Assembly (NCBI RefSeq): GCF_014650055.1
Contig: NZ_BMUF01000004.1
Span: 186,001-250,000 of the forward strand
Source of the DNA: Streptomyces malachitofuscus
GTDB lineage: Bacteria > Actinomycetota > Actinomycetes > Streptomycetales > Streptomycetaceae
Direction: 5' to 3'
DNA: 64,000 nucleotides
Made by a program: the position numbers and the translations under genes. Shown here in pieces: positions 43,901-52,086 of this stretch; the first letter of the stretch is position 1; each line of letters starts with the position of its first letter. The notes under the pieces were generated by a model. It searched no databases. It was given only the letters and a program-made list of their open reading frames with translations, and had not been told where the DNA came from.

Positions 43901-43994
43901 AGCGCCCGAAGGCCCCGCAGCCGGCGCGATCCGGCTGCAGGACCACGGGAACGCGGTGCGCTACCGCAACATCCGTGTCGAACCGCTGAGTTAG
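40983..43994 (+). CDS. Secreted PA14/beta-propeller/CBM/3-keto-disaccharide hydrolase-like protein
   Basis: 1003 residues. A signal peptide (to about residue 35) and then four parts. PA14 near 60-185 (NIHVPADGSYTFRLSSDDG, GSRLLIDGR). A six-bladed-propeller of the sorbosone/glucose dehydrogenase-like type near 210-580 (MDWLPDGRLVVSTWGG, EPMGLKVVDG, GLRTPNGIGWGPGGDL) with a calcium-like DSDGDGVMD loop. A CBM6/35-like jelly roll near 675-790 (YEAEEASLTG). A DUF1080 domain near 800-1003 (LFDGDGLDRWQ, NSGVYLQDRYELQILDSFG), the 3-keto-disaccharide hydrolase fold. It would bind sugar and perhaps both oxidise and cleave it. ATG 40983 follows AGGAGGAAGC. Confidence 0.85.
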   Translation: MDARLYRRARRCLSGLVVGTFVAGGLWVSPMASAQPGSAPQADVPPQEPGVTLRVYDVQVPLEKICTLKPGQTPNVDKLMPVVDWETTEDFGGFSDNFVTQVTGNIHVPADGSYTFRLSSDDGSRLLIDGRTVIDHDGLHGAEPKDGTVQLTEGMHALRIDHFERGGGQVLNLAWQPPGAAGFETVPNTALSTDAGVVRVTAPGRKECEGITDSPGDGLPLNSVRPDHTLTDLRPEGFEPQVTGMDWLPDGRLVVSTWGGTDNTAGEVYVMDEVTGTTGPDKVKATKITEGLKEPMGLKVVDGTIFVSQKHELTELGDSDGDGVMDEFKTIATWPYGGNFHEFAFGLLYRKGYFYLNLSVAINYGGATTDPQPAPGRGATIKVNRKTGKVSYIAGGLRTPNGIGWGPGGDLFATDNQGGWLPSSKLVHIKQDRFFNHYTNPAGPFDSEPVTQPVLWLPQNEIANSPSTPLQLTKGRFKGQMLFGDVTYGGLQRAYLEKVKGQYQGAVFRFTQGLEAGVNRITLGPDGAIYAGGLGADGNWGQEGKLRYGLQKLTPNGGNTFDIQAMRVKKGGFELEYTQPLSEETADNLVSHYEAEQWRYTPTRDYGGPKIAEETLKVTSAKLSDDRRKVTLAIEGLEPGRVVHLRSPRPFSSASGETLWSTEAWYTLNAMPGKQPVQGPLYEAEEASLTGAAGINTDHRGYSGSGFVDRYGTQGATTTFDVQVDRSGTYDLGLRYSNGPNPFQGTKSLSLYVNGRKVKQTEFRSTGDWDTWSTQTESLRLRAGHNTVAYRYDEGDTGHVNLDLLTVDRHGAAIRLFDGDGLDRWQHTDGRPVEWPVDGGATEVCCGDIRTKNSFDDFKLHVEYWLPKLPPDVTGQDRANSGVYLQDRYELQILDSFGDTTLDTNEAGAIYLKKAPDVNAAKAPETWQSYDIVFRAARYDADGNKTADARVTVVWNGKKIHDDVAIDSPTGGGAPEGPAAGAIRLQDHGNAVRYRNIRVEPLS

Positions 43995-44517
43995 CGAGCG
44001 GTGACCGGATCCGGCGTCCTTCCGTCCGATGCGGACGCGGGGGCGCCGGACTCCTCGTCCTCGGCCGTGTGCGCGCCACGAAGGCCGATCATGCCGAACG
44101 CCGTGAGGGCGGCGGCGACCACAGCCGCCGCACACGCGGCGCCACCTCCGCCCGCGCCACAAGCTGTCCCGCGAACCCGAGCCCATGGGCGCCGAGCACG
44201 CCGTTGACCGGCACGTGGAAGGCGTCGGGCGGCAGCAGCGCGTTGTGGGCCTCGGTCAGGGGTTCTCCTTGGACAGCTCCGCGAACAGGCTGTGGCCCGG
44301 CAGGGACGTCGCCGCGAACGGGTGCGGGCCGCCCCGTCACCCACAAGATCTACCGTGACGCCGCCCACCCCTCCCGGCTGGTGCTGCCCTTCACCGCACG
44401 CGCGGCGGCGGACACGCGGTAACCCGCACCGAACGACCCGGACGGCGAAGCCGGAGGGCGAGTGTCAGTGCCCGGTGGCACGCTGAGGCCACAAGGAATC
44501 TGCGAAAGGACATCGCG
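43995..44517. other. Gene-free stretch with possible decayed coding fragments
   Basis: About 520 bases with no complete gene. Minus-strand pieces in different frames read like protein ends: a stretch ending LFAELSKENP near 44262, one reading THEAHNALLPPDAFHV-like just below it, and AAAVVAAALTAFGMIGLRG, a membrane-like segment near 44080-44130. On the plus strand a frame ends THKIYRDAAHPSRLVLPF. No frame has a start, binding site and family match together, so a remnant of a transporter or other gene is only a possibility. Confidence 0.35.
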
Positions 44518-45315
44518 GTGATCACCACTGACTTCGCCCCCGGTTCCCCCTGCATGCTCGACCTCGGATCTCCCGACGTCCCGGCCGCCGCGGCCTTCTA
44601 CGGCGCGGTCCTCGGCTGGGACTACGAGCCCATGGGGGACGGGGAGGACATGGAAGGCGGGATGTTCCGCAAGGACGGCAAGATGGTCGCCGGGCTCGGC
44701 AAGCTCACCGAGGAGGGCGCCCGCCCCGCCTGGATGATCTACTACACCGTCGCCGACGCGGACGCCACCACCCAGGCGGTGGAGCGCGCCGGCGGCACCG
44801 TGCGGGTGCCGCCCATGGACCTCGAGAAATGGGGCCGGATGGCCCAGTACAGCGACCCGCTGGGCGGCCAGTTCGCCGTCTGGCAGCCGGACGAGAGCAA
44901 GGGGGTCGACCTCGTGGACGAGCCGGGGTCACTGTCCTGGACCGAGCTCTACACCAGCGACGCGGCGGCCGCGAAGGAGTTCTACGGCGGGGTCCTCGGC
45001 TGGCAGTTCAGCGACATGGAGATGCCGGGCGGGGAAGGCACCTACACCCTGATCACCCCGGCCGGGCTGCCCGAGGAGCGCATGCACGGCGGGCTCATGG
45101 AACTCCGCAAGGAGGACCTCGCCCTGGCGGGCGGCCGCCCGTACTGGCACCCGGTCTTCCATGTCACCGACTGCGACGCCGCGGTGGCCAAGGTCACCGA
45201 GAACGGCGGAAGCGTGCAGATGGGTCCCGAGGACGCGGAAGGCGTCGGCCGTCTGGCCGTCTGCCTCGACCCCTTCAACGCGGACTTCGTGGTACTGACC
45301 CCGACCCAGAGCTGA
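44518..45315 (+). CDS. VOC family protein with two glyoxalase-like domains
   Basis: 265 residues, two tandem vicinal-oxygen-chelate domains. The first starts SPCMLDLGSPDVPAAAAFYG and the second SWTELYTSDAAAAKEFYGGV; both have the xxFYGxVLGW motif. The layout matches the actinobacterial CFP30B/hydroxylase-like family. The metal residues seem incomplete, so it may bind rather than transform its ligand. GTG 44518 follows GAAAGGA. Confidence 0.85.
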   Translation: MITTDFAPGSPCMLDLGSPDVPAAAAFYGAVLGWDYEPMGDGEDMEGGMFRKDGKMVAGLGKLTEEGARPAWMIYYTVADADATTQAVERAGGTVRVPPMDLEKWGRMAQYSDPLGGQFAVWQPDESKGVDLVDEPGSLSWTELYTSDAAAAKEFYGGVLGWQFSDMEMPGGEGTYTLITPAGLPEERMHGGLMELRKEDLALAGGRPYWHPVFHVTDCDAAVAKVTENGGSVQMGPEDAEGVGRLAVCLDPFNADFVVLTPTQS

Positions 45316-45340
45316 AGGCACCGGGATGCGGGGCCGGCCG

Positions 45341-45730
45341 TCACCGGGCCGGTCGCTGTGCGTACACCTCGATCTCGATCTTCATACGGGGATCGGCGAG
45401 ACCGCACACGAGCATGGTGGCGGCCGGCCGGACGTCCCCGAAACAGCGGCGCAGGACCGGCCAGCAGGGCTCGAAGTCGGCCCGGTCGGGCAGCAGATAA
45501 CGCACCCGCACCACATCGGCGAACGTGCACCCCGCCTCCTTCAGCGCTGCCTCGACGTTCCGCAGGCACTGCTCGGCCTGCTCCACCACGTCCTCGGAGA
45601 TGGTCATGTCGGTGTAGTCGAACCCGGTCGTGCCGGACACATGCACCGCGTCCCCGTGGACCACGGCGCGGGCATAGCCGATCTGCTCCTCGAACGTCGA
45701 GCCGCTGAGGATTGCACGTCGCTCCGTCAT
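45341..45730 (-). CDS. RidA family protein
   Basis: 129 residues of the YjgF/YER057c/UK114 fold. VVHGDAVHVSGTTGF, VRVRYLLPD and GLADPRMKIEIEVYA are the usual blocks, with the key Arg in VRVRYLL and Glu near the end. RidA-type proteins deaminate reactive enamine/imine intermediates. It resembles RidA-like subfamilies rather than the archetype at the substrate end. ATG 45730; no strong binding site. Convergent with the VOC gene. Confidence 0.85.
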   Translation of the reverse strand: MTERRAILSGSTFEEQIGYARAVVHGDAVHVSGTTGFDYTDMTISEDVVEQAEQCLRNVEAALKEAGCTFADVVRVRYLLPDRADFEPCWPVLRRCFGDVRPAATMLVCGLADPRMKIEIEVYAQRPAR

Positions 45731-45804
45731 ACGCCGCACGCTATGGCGGCCGGCCCCGGTACGTCCAATGGGGTGACGGCGCCGCCCTGGTGCGGGGAGG
45801 AGGC

Positions 45805-46458
45805 CTAACCGGCGGGGTGGAGCTCCCGCAGGGCGTTCCTCACGTGCTCGTCGGTGACCGCGGGGAAGTCGGAGTACCACTCACCCACGGAGCGGACCCG
45901 TTCGGGCTGGTGCAGGGCGACGACGTCGTCGGCCTCGTCGCGCAGCGCCGCTGCGGTCCGCGAAGAGCACACCGGAACCGCCAGGGTCAGGCGCAGCGGG
46001 TCGCCACGCCGCACGAGACGCAGGGCGGCACGGGCCGTGATCCCCGTGACCAGTCCGTCGTCCACGACGACCACGCTGTGACCGCGGACGTCCGGCGTAG
46101 GGCGTCCTTTGCGGTACACCTGCTCACGCCGGTGCAGTTCGAGGCGTGCCCGGGCCACCTCGGGCCCCAGTTTGTCCACGGACAGGTCCAGGGCACGCAG
46201 CCCCGTGCGGTCGAACACCGGCGGGTCGTCTCCGGCGATCGCCCCGATGCCGACCTCGGGGGAACCGGGCACACCGATCCGGGCGACGACCAGAACGTCC
46301 AGCGGGACGGCCATCGCCCGGGCGATCTCCACCCCGACCGGAACACCCCCGCGCGTCAGCGCCAGCACGGTCACGTTCGCGAGATCGCCGCTGCTCGCCC
46401 ACTCCAGCATCCTCACGGCCAGCTCCTGTCCGGCCTCCTCACGGCTTCGGAATCGCAC
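45805..46458 (-). CDS. Phosphoribosyltransferase
   Basis: 217 residues, type I PRTase fold. SVVVVDDGLVTGITARAAL holds the PRPP-binding loop; LALTRGGVPVGVEIARAM and VVARIGVPGSPEVGIGAI are typical of the actinobacterial erythromycin-cluster-type PRTase branch of stress loci. The base it transfers cannot be read. GTG 46458 follows GGAAGGGAG. It is divergent from the VOC gene at 46555. Confidence 0.88.
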   Translation of the reverse strand: MRFRSREEAGQELAVRMLEWASSGDLANVTVLALTRGGVPVGVEIARAMAVPLDVLVVARIGVPGSPEVGIGAIAGDDPPVFDRTGLRALDLSVDKLGPEVARARLELHRREQVYRKGRPTPDVRGHSVVVVDDGLVTGITARAALRLVRRGDPLRLTLAVPVCSSRTAAALRDEADDVVALHQPERVRSVGEWYSDFPAVTDEHVRNALRELHPAG

Positions 46459-46554
46459 GGCTCGCTCCCTTCCTCGGCCTCCCGGGACGGGTAACCGCCG
46501 CCGTCCCCGCCACTCACCTCGCGCCCGCCCGCACCGTCGGCGCACAGTGGACAG

Positions 46555-46980
46555 ATGAACGCACACGACGAGAAGCCGCTGGCCGGGGCACGCGTGGCGA
46601 CCAGGCTCCCCACCCAGGACCTCGACCGGGCGCGCCGCTTCTACGCCGAGCGGCTCGGCCTGGAGCCGGTCGACGAGCGCCCCGGCGGGCTGCTGTACCG
46701 CTGCGGAGGCGCGGAATTCGCCCTCTTCGCGTCGACCGGAGCCTCCCCGGGAACCTTCACCCAGATGGCGTTCGAGGTCGACGATCTCGACGGCGTCGTG
46801 GCGGAGCTGAAACGGCGCGGCGTGGTGTTCGAGGAGGTCGACATCCCGGGATTCCGCACCGTCGACGGCATCGCCGAGGTCGACGGCAACTACCCCACCA
46901 AGGGCGCCCGCGGCGAACGGGGCGCCTGGTTCCGCGACAGCGAGGGCAACCTGCTGGGCATCGGCGAGCCGGTGACCTGA
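46555..46980 (+). CDS. Glyoxalase/VOC family protein
   Basis: 141 residues, one VOC domain: ATRLPTQDLDRARRFYAERLGLEPV and GAWFRDSEGNLLGIGEP. The paired beta-alpha-beta modules bind a metal in many members; here the Glu near the end is present, but the N-terminal ligand is unclear. ATG 46555. Function unknown beyond small-molecule resistance or conversion. Confidence 0.82.
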   Translation: MNAHDEKPLAGARVATRLPTQDLDRARRFYAERLGLEPVDERPGGLLYRCGGAEFALFASTGASPGTFTQMAFEVDDLDGVVAELKRRGVVFEEVDIPGFRTVDGIAEVDGNYPTKGARGERGAWFRDSEGNLLGIGEPVT

Positions 46981-47080
46981 GGGCACGCCCTTCACTCGGC
47001 GGTCCGTGGACGGAAACCGACGGCACGGGCCGGTGTTCTCGCGGACAGAAGCTGACCGCAAGCCCTCCTACGGTCGTTCC

Positions 47081-47938
47081 ATGACACAGACACAGAAGAT
47101 CCTCGTCACCGGCGCCACCGGAACCGTCGGCCGCCAGGTCGTCGCCGAACTGCTCGCCCGCGGCCACGCGGTCCGCGCCCTCACCCGGGATCCGGCGAAG
47201 GCCGGCCTGCCGGCGGAGGTCGAGGTGGTGCGGGGCGATCTGACCGAGCCCGACGGCCTGGTCCCGGCGCTGGAGGGTGTCACCGGTTTGCACCTGATCA
47301 CCTTCGGCGGGCCCTACTTCGCCCCGCTGGAGACCGGTCCGCGGATCCTGGAGGCTGCCCGGGCGGCCGGTGTACGGCGGGTCACCGTGCTGCACGGAGG
47401 CGGCCCGTCCCTGCTGGAGGACGCCGTGCGGGCCGACGACGGCGTCGACTGGACCGTGGTCATGCCGGTGGAGTTCATGGCCAATGCGCTCGAGTGGGCC
47501 GAGGGCATCGTCGCCTCGGACGAGGTCCGCGAGCCGTTCGTGTCCCGGCTCAGTGCCATGGTCCACGAGGGCGACATCGGCGCCGTCGCCGCGGTGGCCC
47601 TCACCGAGGAGGGCCACGGCGGTCAGGAGTACGTGATCACGGGTCCCGAGGTGCTGACCGTCAGCGACAAGGTGGCGGCGATCGCCGCCGCCCGGGGGCG
47701 GGCCGTCTCCCTGGTCGAACTGACCGAGGAGGAGGCCGTGGCGCAGTGGCGGGCGGCGGGGCACCCGGAGGACGTGATCGGCTTCCTGCTCGAGGCGTAC
47801 GGCAACACGCCGGAGGTCGGGCGCACGGTCGTCGACACCGTGGAGAAGATCACCGGCCGCCCGGCCCGCACCTTCGCCCAGTGGGCCGAGGAGCACGCGA
47901 GCGCGTTCACGGCAGAGGGAGCCGCGGGCACGGCATGA
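47081..47938 (+). CDS. NmrA family NAD(P)-binding protein
   Basis: 285 residues. KILVTGATGTVGRQVVAELL is the dinucleotide fold. RALTRDPAKAGLPAEVEVVRGDL is the NADP-type second half. The middle has VLHGGGP and FMANALEW, and the C-terminus a TFAQWAEEHASAF stretch of the NmrA/ergot-alkaloid family (AgfG-like). It probably uses NAD(P)H on an unknown substrate. ATG 47081 follows GGTCG-type weak site. It is not next to the sigma cluster and lacks TGTCACA upstream, unlike the relative at 3129. Confidence 0.88.
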   Translation: MTQTQKILVTGATGTVGRQVVAELLARGHAVRALTRDPAKAGLPAEVEVVRGDLTEPDGLVPALEGVTGLHLITFGGPYFAPLETGPRILEAARAAGVRRVTVLHGGGPSLLEDAVRADDGVDWTVVMPVEFMANALEWAEGIVASDEVREPFVSRLSAMVHEGDIGAVAAVALTEEGHGGQEYVITGPEVLTVSDKVAAIAAARGRAVSLVELTEEEAVAQWRAAGHPEDVIGFLLEAYGNTPEVGRTVVDTVEKITGRPARTFAQWAEEHASAFTAEGAAGTA

Positions 47939-48124
47939 CCGTCCGCATGGTGCCCGGGCCGGGCACGGACGGGGCCGCCCCGGCGGCGGCAACCGTCCGG
48001 TCCGGTCCGGGCCCGGGCATGACCCCCGAGGTAATCGACCCGATCCTCCCTCGCACGGCAGGATCGGACACATCGACGGGGACCCCTCAGGCGGGGACCC
48101 GGCCCTAGCCGTGAGGAGAGCGAC

Positions 48125-48565
48125 ATGCCCGCCCTTTCCGCCGCCACCGCGCAGTCCGACGCCGAGGCCACCCGGGCCGTCGTGCGGGAGTTCCTCGCCG
48201 CCCGGTCGGCCGGGGACACCGCACGGCTGGTCGCGCTCTTCGCCGACGAGGTCGACTGGCTGCTCGCCGACAACCCGGCCGTTCCGTGGATCCGCCCGCG
48301 CTCGACCGCCGTCGAATGCGCCGCCCAGTTCACGGAGTTGATGGAGCACACCGTGCCGGAGGACGCGCGTGCCGAAGTGGACGCCTTCCTCGTCGACGGA
48401 ACGGACGCGGTCCTGACGGGGCATCTGTCCGGGACGGTACGGGCGACGGGACGGTCCTTCCAGGGGCCGTTCGCCCTGCGTCTGACGGTGGAGGACGGCC
48501 GGATCACCCGCCATCACCTCTACGAGAACAGCCTGTCCATCGCCGAGGCCTGCGCCGCGCCCTGA
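48125..48565 (+). CDS. SnoaL-like/NTF2 family protein
   Basis: 146 residues. ATRAVVREFLAARSAGDTARLVALFADEVDWLLADN is the usual start, and PFALRLTVEDGRITRHHLYENS the end. It could be a ketosteroid-isomerase-like enzyme. ATG 48125 follows GAGGAGAGCG. Confidence 0.82.
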   Translation: MPALSAATAQSDAEATRAVVREFLAARSAGDTARLVALFADEVDWLLADNPAVPWIRPRSTAVECAAQFTELMEHTVPEDARAEVDAFLVDGTDAVLTGHLSGTVRATGRSFQGPFALRLTVEDGRITRHHLYENSLSIAEACAAP

Positions 48566-48570
48566 CGGCC

Positions 48571-48588
48571 GGGCGCGGGCCCGCGCCC
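48571..48588. terminator. Palindrome between convergent SnoaL-like gene and ligase
   Basis: GGGCGCGGGCCCGCGCCC, an 18-base perfect palindrome between two convergent stop codons. It could form a short hairpin and end both transcripts. Confidence 0.45.
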
Positions 48589-48590
48589 CC

Positions 48591-50681
48591 TCAGCCGAGG
48601 AGCCCGGCGACCATGGCGGCGAACTCGTCCGGGGTGGCGAGGCGGACGCCGAGCTGCTCGGCCTTGGCGCGCTTGGAACCGGCGCCCTCGCCCGCGACCA
48701 CGAGCGTGGTCTTCTTGGACACGCTGGAGGACGAGCGCCCGCCGGCCCGCTCGACGAGTTCGTTCATCTCGTTGCGGGAGAGCTTCTCCAGGTTTCCGGT
48801 CATCGCGCCGGTGACCACGACGGTCATCCCGTCCAGCGGCCCGCCGGGCGCCGGCGCGGCGGCATCGCCGTCGCCGTTCGCGGCGGCATCGGCGGCGGCC
48901 GGCGGAGTGGCGCCGGGCTCGGTCATGGTGACGCCGGCGGCCGCGAGCCTGTCGATGAGCGGACCCAGTTCCGCCAGCTCCGCCACGATCGACGGGGCCT
49001 TCTCCGCCCCGATGCCGTCGACCTGCTGCATGGCGTCGGCATCGGCCGCGCGGATGTGGTCCATGGTGGCGAAATGCCGGGCGATACGCCGTGACATGGA
49101 CCGTCCGGTGCCCCGGACGCCCAGCGCACACAGCACCCGTGACAGCGGCTGCCCCTTGGCCTTGGCGATCGCGGTCAGCAGGTTGTCGGTGCTGGTCTCC
49201 CCCATGCGCTCCAGGGCGAGCAGCTCCTCGCGCCGGAGCGTGAACAGGTCTGCGAGGTCGGTGACCAGGCCCGCGTCGACGAGCTGGACGACACGGGTCG
49301 CGCCCAGCCCCTCGATGTCGAGCTGGTCGCGGCCCGCGGCGTAGGCGAGGGAGGCGACCAGGTGGCAGTTGCGGCCCTGGGCGCACCGCCAGCGTTCCTC
49401 ACGGGTGTCGATGTCCGAACCGCACCGCGGACACTGCGCCGGGAACGCGATCGGCTGCTCCTCGCCCGTGCGCAGATGGGCGACCGGGGCCTCGATCCGG
49501 GGGATGACATCGCCCGCCCGGTGCACCATGACGTGGTCGCCCAGGCGCAGGTCGCGGCGGGTGATGTCGGCCGGGTTGTGCAGGGTGGCGTAGGTGATGG
49601 TGGAGCCGTCGATGACGACCGGTTCGAGGACGGCGCGCGGGGCGATGATGCCGGTGCGGCCGACGTTCCACTCCACCTCCAGCAGCCGGGTGATCTTCTC
49701 CACCGCGGGCAGCTTGTAGGCGATCGCCCAGCGCGGGGCGCGGGAGCCCGACCCGGCGGCCTCACGGTCGGCGGCGAGGTCGGCCTTGACGACGATCCCG
49801 TCGATGCCGAAGGGCAGTTCGGCGCGCAGTGCGGCGATCTCCTTCACCCTGATCAGAACCTCGTCGGGGGTTTCGGCGACGAGGTCGGGGACCGGGGTGC
49901 GGGCGCTGGTGTGCACGCCGAGGTCCGCGGCCATTGCCATCAGGTCGCAGTGCGCCATCCCGTTCATCCGCCGAGCCAGGCCGGAGTCCGCCCCGGGCAG
50001 CGGCAGCAGGCCGTAGCCGAAGAACGTCATCGGCACCGTGTAGACGCGCTCCTTCGCCCGCAGGGTGCCCGCGGCCGCGTTGCGCGGGTTGGCGAACGGC
50101 TGCCCGCCGTGACCGGTGCGCACCTCGTTGGCGTGCTCGAACTGGGCCGTCGTCATGAGGACTTCCCCGCGCACCTCCACGGTGACCGGCTCGGCCAGCT
50201 GCTCCGGCAGGCCCTCGATGGTGCCGATGGCGTGCGAGACGTCCTCCCCGGCCGTCCCGTCCCCGCGGGTGATCAGCCGACACAGCCGGCCGCCGCTGTA
50301 GCGGGCGGCGATCGCCAGCCCGTCCAGCTTCGGGCCCACGCTGAAGCGCGCCGCGTCACGGCCGATCCTGCGGGCCAGCGAGGCGGTCCAGGCGGTGAAC
50401 TCCTCCGCGGAGAACACGTTGTCCAGACTGAGCATCGGCACCGTGTGCGGCACGTCGCCCACCACCGACCCACCGGCGACCTTCCCGGTGGGGGAGTCGG
50501 GGAGTATCCCGTCGGGATGGTCCGCCTCCCAGTCGGCGATCCCCCGGACCAGCCGGTCGTACGCGTCGTCGTCCAGCGGCGAGGTGCCTCCCGCGTAGTA
50601 GGCGGCCGCCGCACGCACGGCGTCCTCGACCGCCTGCGCGTAGGCGGCGGCATCGACGATCACTGCTGCAGGTGTTGTCAT
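48591..50681 (-). CDS. ligA: NAD-dependent DNA ligase
   Basis: 696 residues, complete LigA layout. Adenylation domain with active-site Lys in GPKLDGLA (about residue 117), [11 protein letters not shown] and the [10 protein letters not shown] stretch. OB fold, then the four-cysteine zinc finger [20 protein letters not shown] plus RNC. HhH domain with [20 protein letters not shown] domain at the end ([20 protein letters not shown]). It seals nicks with NAD. Streptomyces usually has a main ligA; this one may be a paralogue, because the neighbours are not replication genes and a strong palindrome lies in front. ATG 50681. Confidence 0.95.
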   Translation of the reverse strand: MTTPAAVIVDAAAYAQAVEDAVRAAAAYYAGGTSPLDDDAYDRLVRGIADWEADHPDGILPDSPTGKVAGGSVVGDVPHTVPMLSLDNVFSAEEFTAWTASLARRIGRDAARFSVGPKLDGLAIAARYSGGRLCRLITRGDGTAGEDVSHAIGTIEGLPEQLAEPVTVEVRGEVLMTTAQFEHANEVRTGHGGQPFANPRNAAAGTLRAKERVYTVPMTFFGYGLLPLPGADSGLARRMNGMAHCDLMAMAADLGVHTSARTPVPDLVAETPDEVLIRVKEIAALRAELPFGIDGIVVKADLAADREAAGSGSRAPRWAIAYKLPAVEKITRLLEVEWNVGRTGIIAPRAVLEPVVIDGSTITYATLHNPADITRRDLRLGDHVMVHRAGDVIPRIEAPVAHLRTGEEQPIAFPAQCPRCGSDIDTREERWRCAQGRNCHLVASLAYAAGRDQLDIEGLGATRVVQLVDAGLVTDLADLFTLRREELLALERMGETSTDNLLTAIAKAKGQPLSRVLCALGVRGTGRSMSRRIARHFATMDHIRAADADAMQQVDGIGAEKAPSIVAELAELGPLIDRLAAAGVTMTEPGATPPAAADAAANGDGDAAAPAPGGPLDGMTVVVTGAMTGNLEKLSRNEMNELVERAGGRSSSSVSKKTTLVVAGEGAGSKRAKAEQLGVRLATPDEFAAMVAGLLG

Positions 50682-50728
50682 GGGTCACATTTTGCCGCCC
50701 GCCACTGACAATCGATCAAGAGCAGTCG

Positions 50729-50757
50729 GCATTTGCCTAAAGCTTATAGGCAAATGC
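50729..50757. promoter_or_regulatory. AT-rich palindromic operator between ligA and SGNH hydrolase
   Basis: Perfect 11-bp inverted repeat GCATTTGCCTA/TAGGCAAATGC around AAGCTTA. It is unusually AT-rich for this genome, lies between two divergent genes, and contains TTGCCT in both orientations, which could serve as -35 for each. This suggests a repressor site, of MarR or similar type, for the whole divergent region. Confidence 0.65.
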
Positions 50758-50885
50758 ATACTCGTATCAGGTGGCCGCGCACATCGCCGCGGCACGCCCA
50801 CGGCCGGCCGCGAAACGCCTGGCCGGCGCCGTGACACCCGGGACACGCCGTTCATCCACCCGCCCCACGCACACGGACCGAAACC

Positions 50886-52085
50886 ATGCCCTCCACCCCG
50901 CACACCCCGATCACCACGCCCGTCACCGCCGACCTCGTGCGCGGCGCGCTCGATCTCGAGCCCACCCCTCAGGGCGTCCTGCCGCACCGCCTGCCCGCCT
51001 GGGCCCGGGCACGGAACACCGACGCGCAGCTCGCCATGGCCGAGTCCCAGCCCTCCGGCGTACGCCTGGTCTTCCGGACCCGCGCGACCGCCGTCGAACT
51101 GGACACGGTGCCCACGAAGCGGATCTACATCGGCGCCCCGCCCCGCCCGGACGGCCAGTACGACCTGCTCGTCGACGGACGCCCGGCCGGCCGGGCCACC
51201 GCGGTCGGCGGCAACACCCTGACCGTCGACATGAGCACCGGGACGGTCGAACACGCCACAGGCCCCGCCGCCACCCTCCGCTTCACCGGCCTGTCCGGAG
51301 ACGACAAGACCGTCGAGATCTGGCTGCCGCACGACGAGACGACCGAATTGATCGCCCTGCGCACCGACGCACCCGTGGAGGCGGCGGCCCCCGCCTCGGG
51401 CCGCAGGACCTGGCTGCACCACGGAAGCTCCATCAGCCACGGCTCCGATGCCGCGAGCCCCACCACCACCTGGCCGGCGCTCGCCGCGGCACGCGGCGGC
51501 GTGGAACTGGTCAACCTGGGGCTGAGCGGCAGCGCGCTGCTCGATCCCTTCGTCGCGCGCGCCATGCGCGACACGCCCGCCGACCTGATCAGCGTCAAGA
51601 TCGGCATCAACCTCGTCAACGCCGACCTGATGCGGATGCGCGCCTTCACCCCCGCCGTCCACGGCTTCCTCGACACCCTCCGCGAGGGGCACCCCACCGC
51701 ACCGCTGCTGCTCATCTCGCCCATCCTGTGCCCCATCCACGAGGACACGCCCGGCCCCACCGCCTTCGACTTCACCCGCCTCGGCGAGGGGCGGCTCCTG
51801 TTCACCGCGGCAGGCGACCCCGCGGAACGTGCCGAGGGCAAGCTGACGCTGTCTGCCATCCGCGACGAGCTGGAGCGCATCGTGACGCAACGCGCGGCGG
51901 ACGACCCGAACCTGTACCTCCTCGACGGGCGGGAGCTCTACGGCGAGGCGGACCACGCCGAACTGCCGCTGCCCGACCGGCTCCACCCCGACGCCGCCAC
52001 CCACCGCCGCATGGGCGAGCGTTTCGCCGCCCACGCCTTCGCTGCCGGACGCGGCCCGTTCGCCGAGGGCGGGGGCAGGGGCTGA
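50886..52085 (+). CDS. SGNH/GDSL hydrolase
   Basis: 399 residues. The first 160 form a beta-rich, jelly-roll-like part (VRLVFRTRATAVELDT), as in CE2/acetylxylan-esterase-like enzymes. From about residue 175 an SGNH domain follows: LHHGSSISHGSD holds the nucleophile Ser, NLGLSGSA the Gly block, IGINLVN the Asn block and LPDRLHPDAATHR the Asp-His pair. It would deacylate a carbohydrate or small ester. No signal peptide is evident. ATG 50886. It lies downstream of the 50729-50757 palindrome. Confidence 0.88.
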   Translation: MPSTPHTPITTPVTADLVRGALDLEPTPQGVLPHRLPAWARARNTDAQLAMAESQPSGVRLVFRTRATAVELDTVPTKRIYIGAPPRPDGQYDLLVDGRPAGRATAVGGNTLTVDMSTGTVEHATGPAATLRFTGLSGDDKTVEIWLPHDETTELIALRTDAPVEAAAPASGRRTWLHHGSSISHGSDAASPTTTWPALAAARGGVELVNLGLSGSALLDPFVARAMRDTPADLISVKIGINLVNADLMRMRAFTPAVHGFLDTLREGHPTAPLLLISPILCPIHEDTPGPTAFDFTRLGEGRLLFTAAGDPAERAEGKLTLSAIRDELERIVTQRAADDPNLYLLDGRELYGEADHAELPLPDRLHPDAATHRRMGERFAAHAFAAGRGPFAEGGGRG

Positions 52086-52086
52086 G

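Noticed and set aside
45805..47061. 418-residue minus-strand frame upstream of the phosphoribosyltransferase
   Set aside because: Its N-terminal half is antisense to the VOC gene at 46555-46980; the GTG at 46458 has a good binding site.
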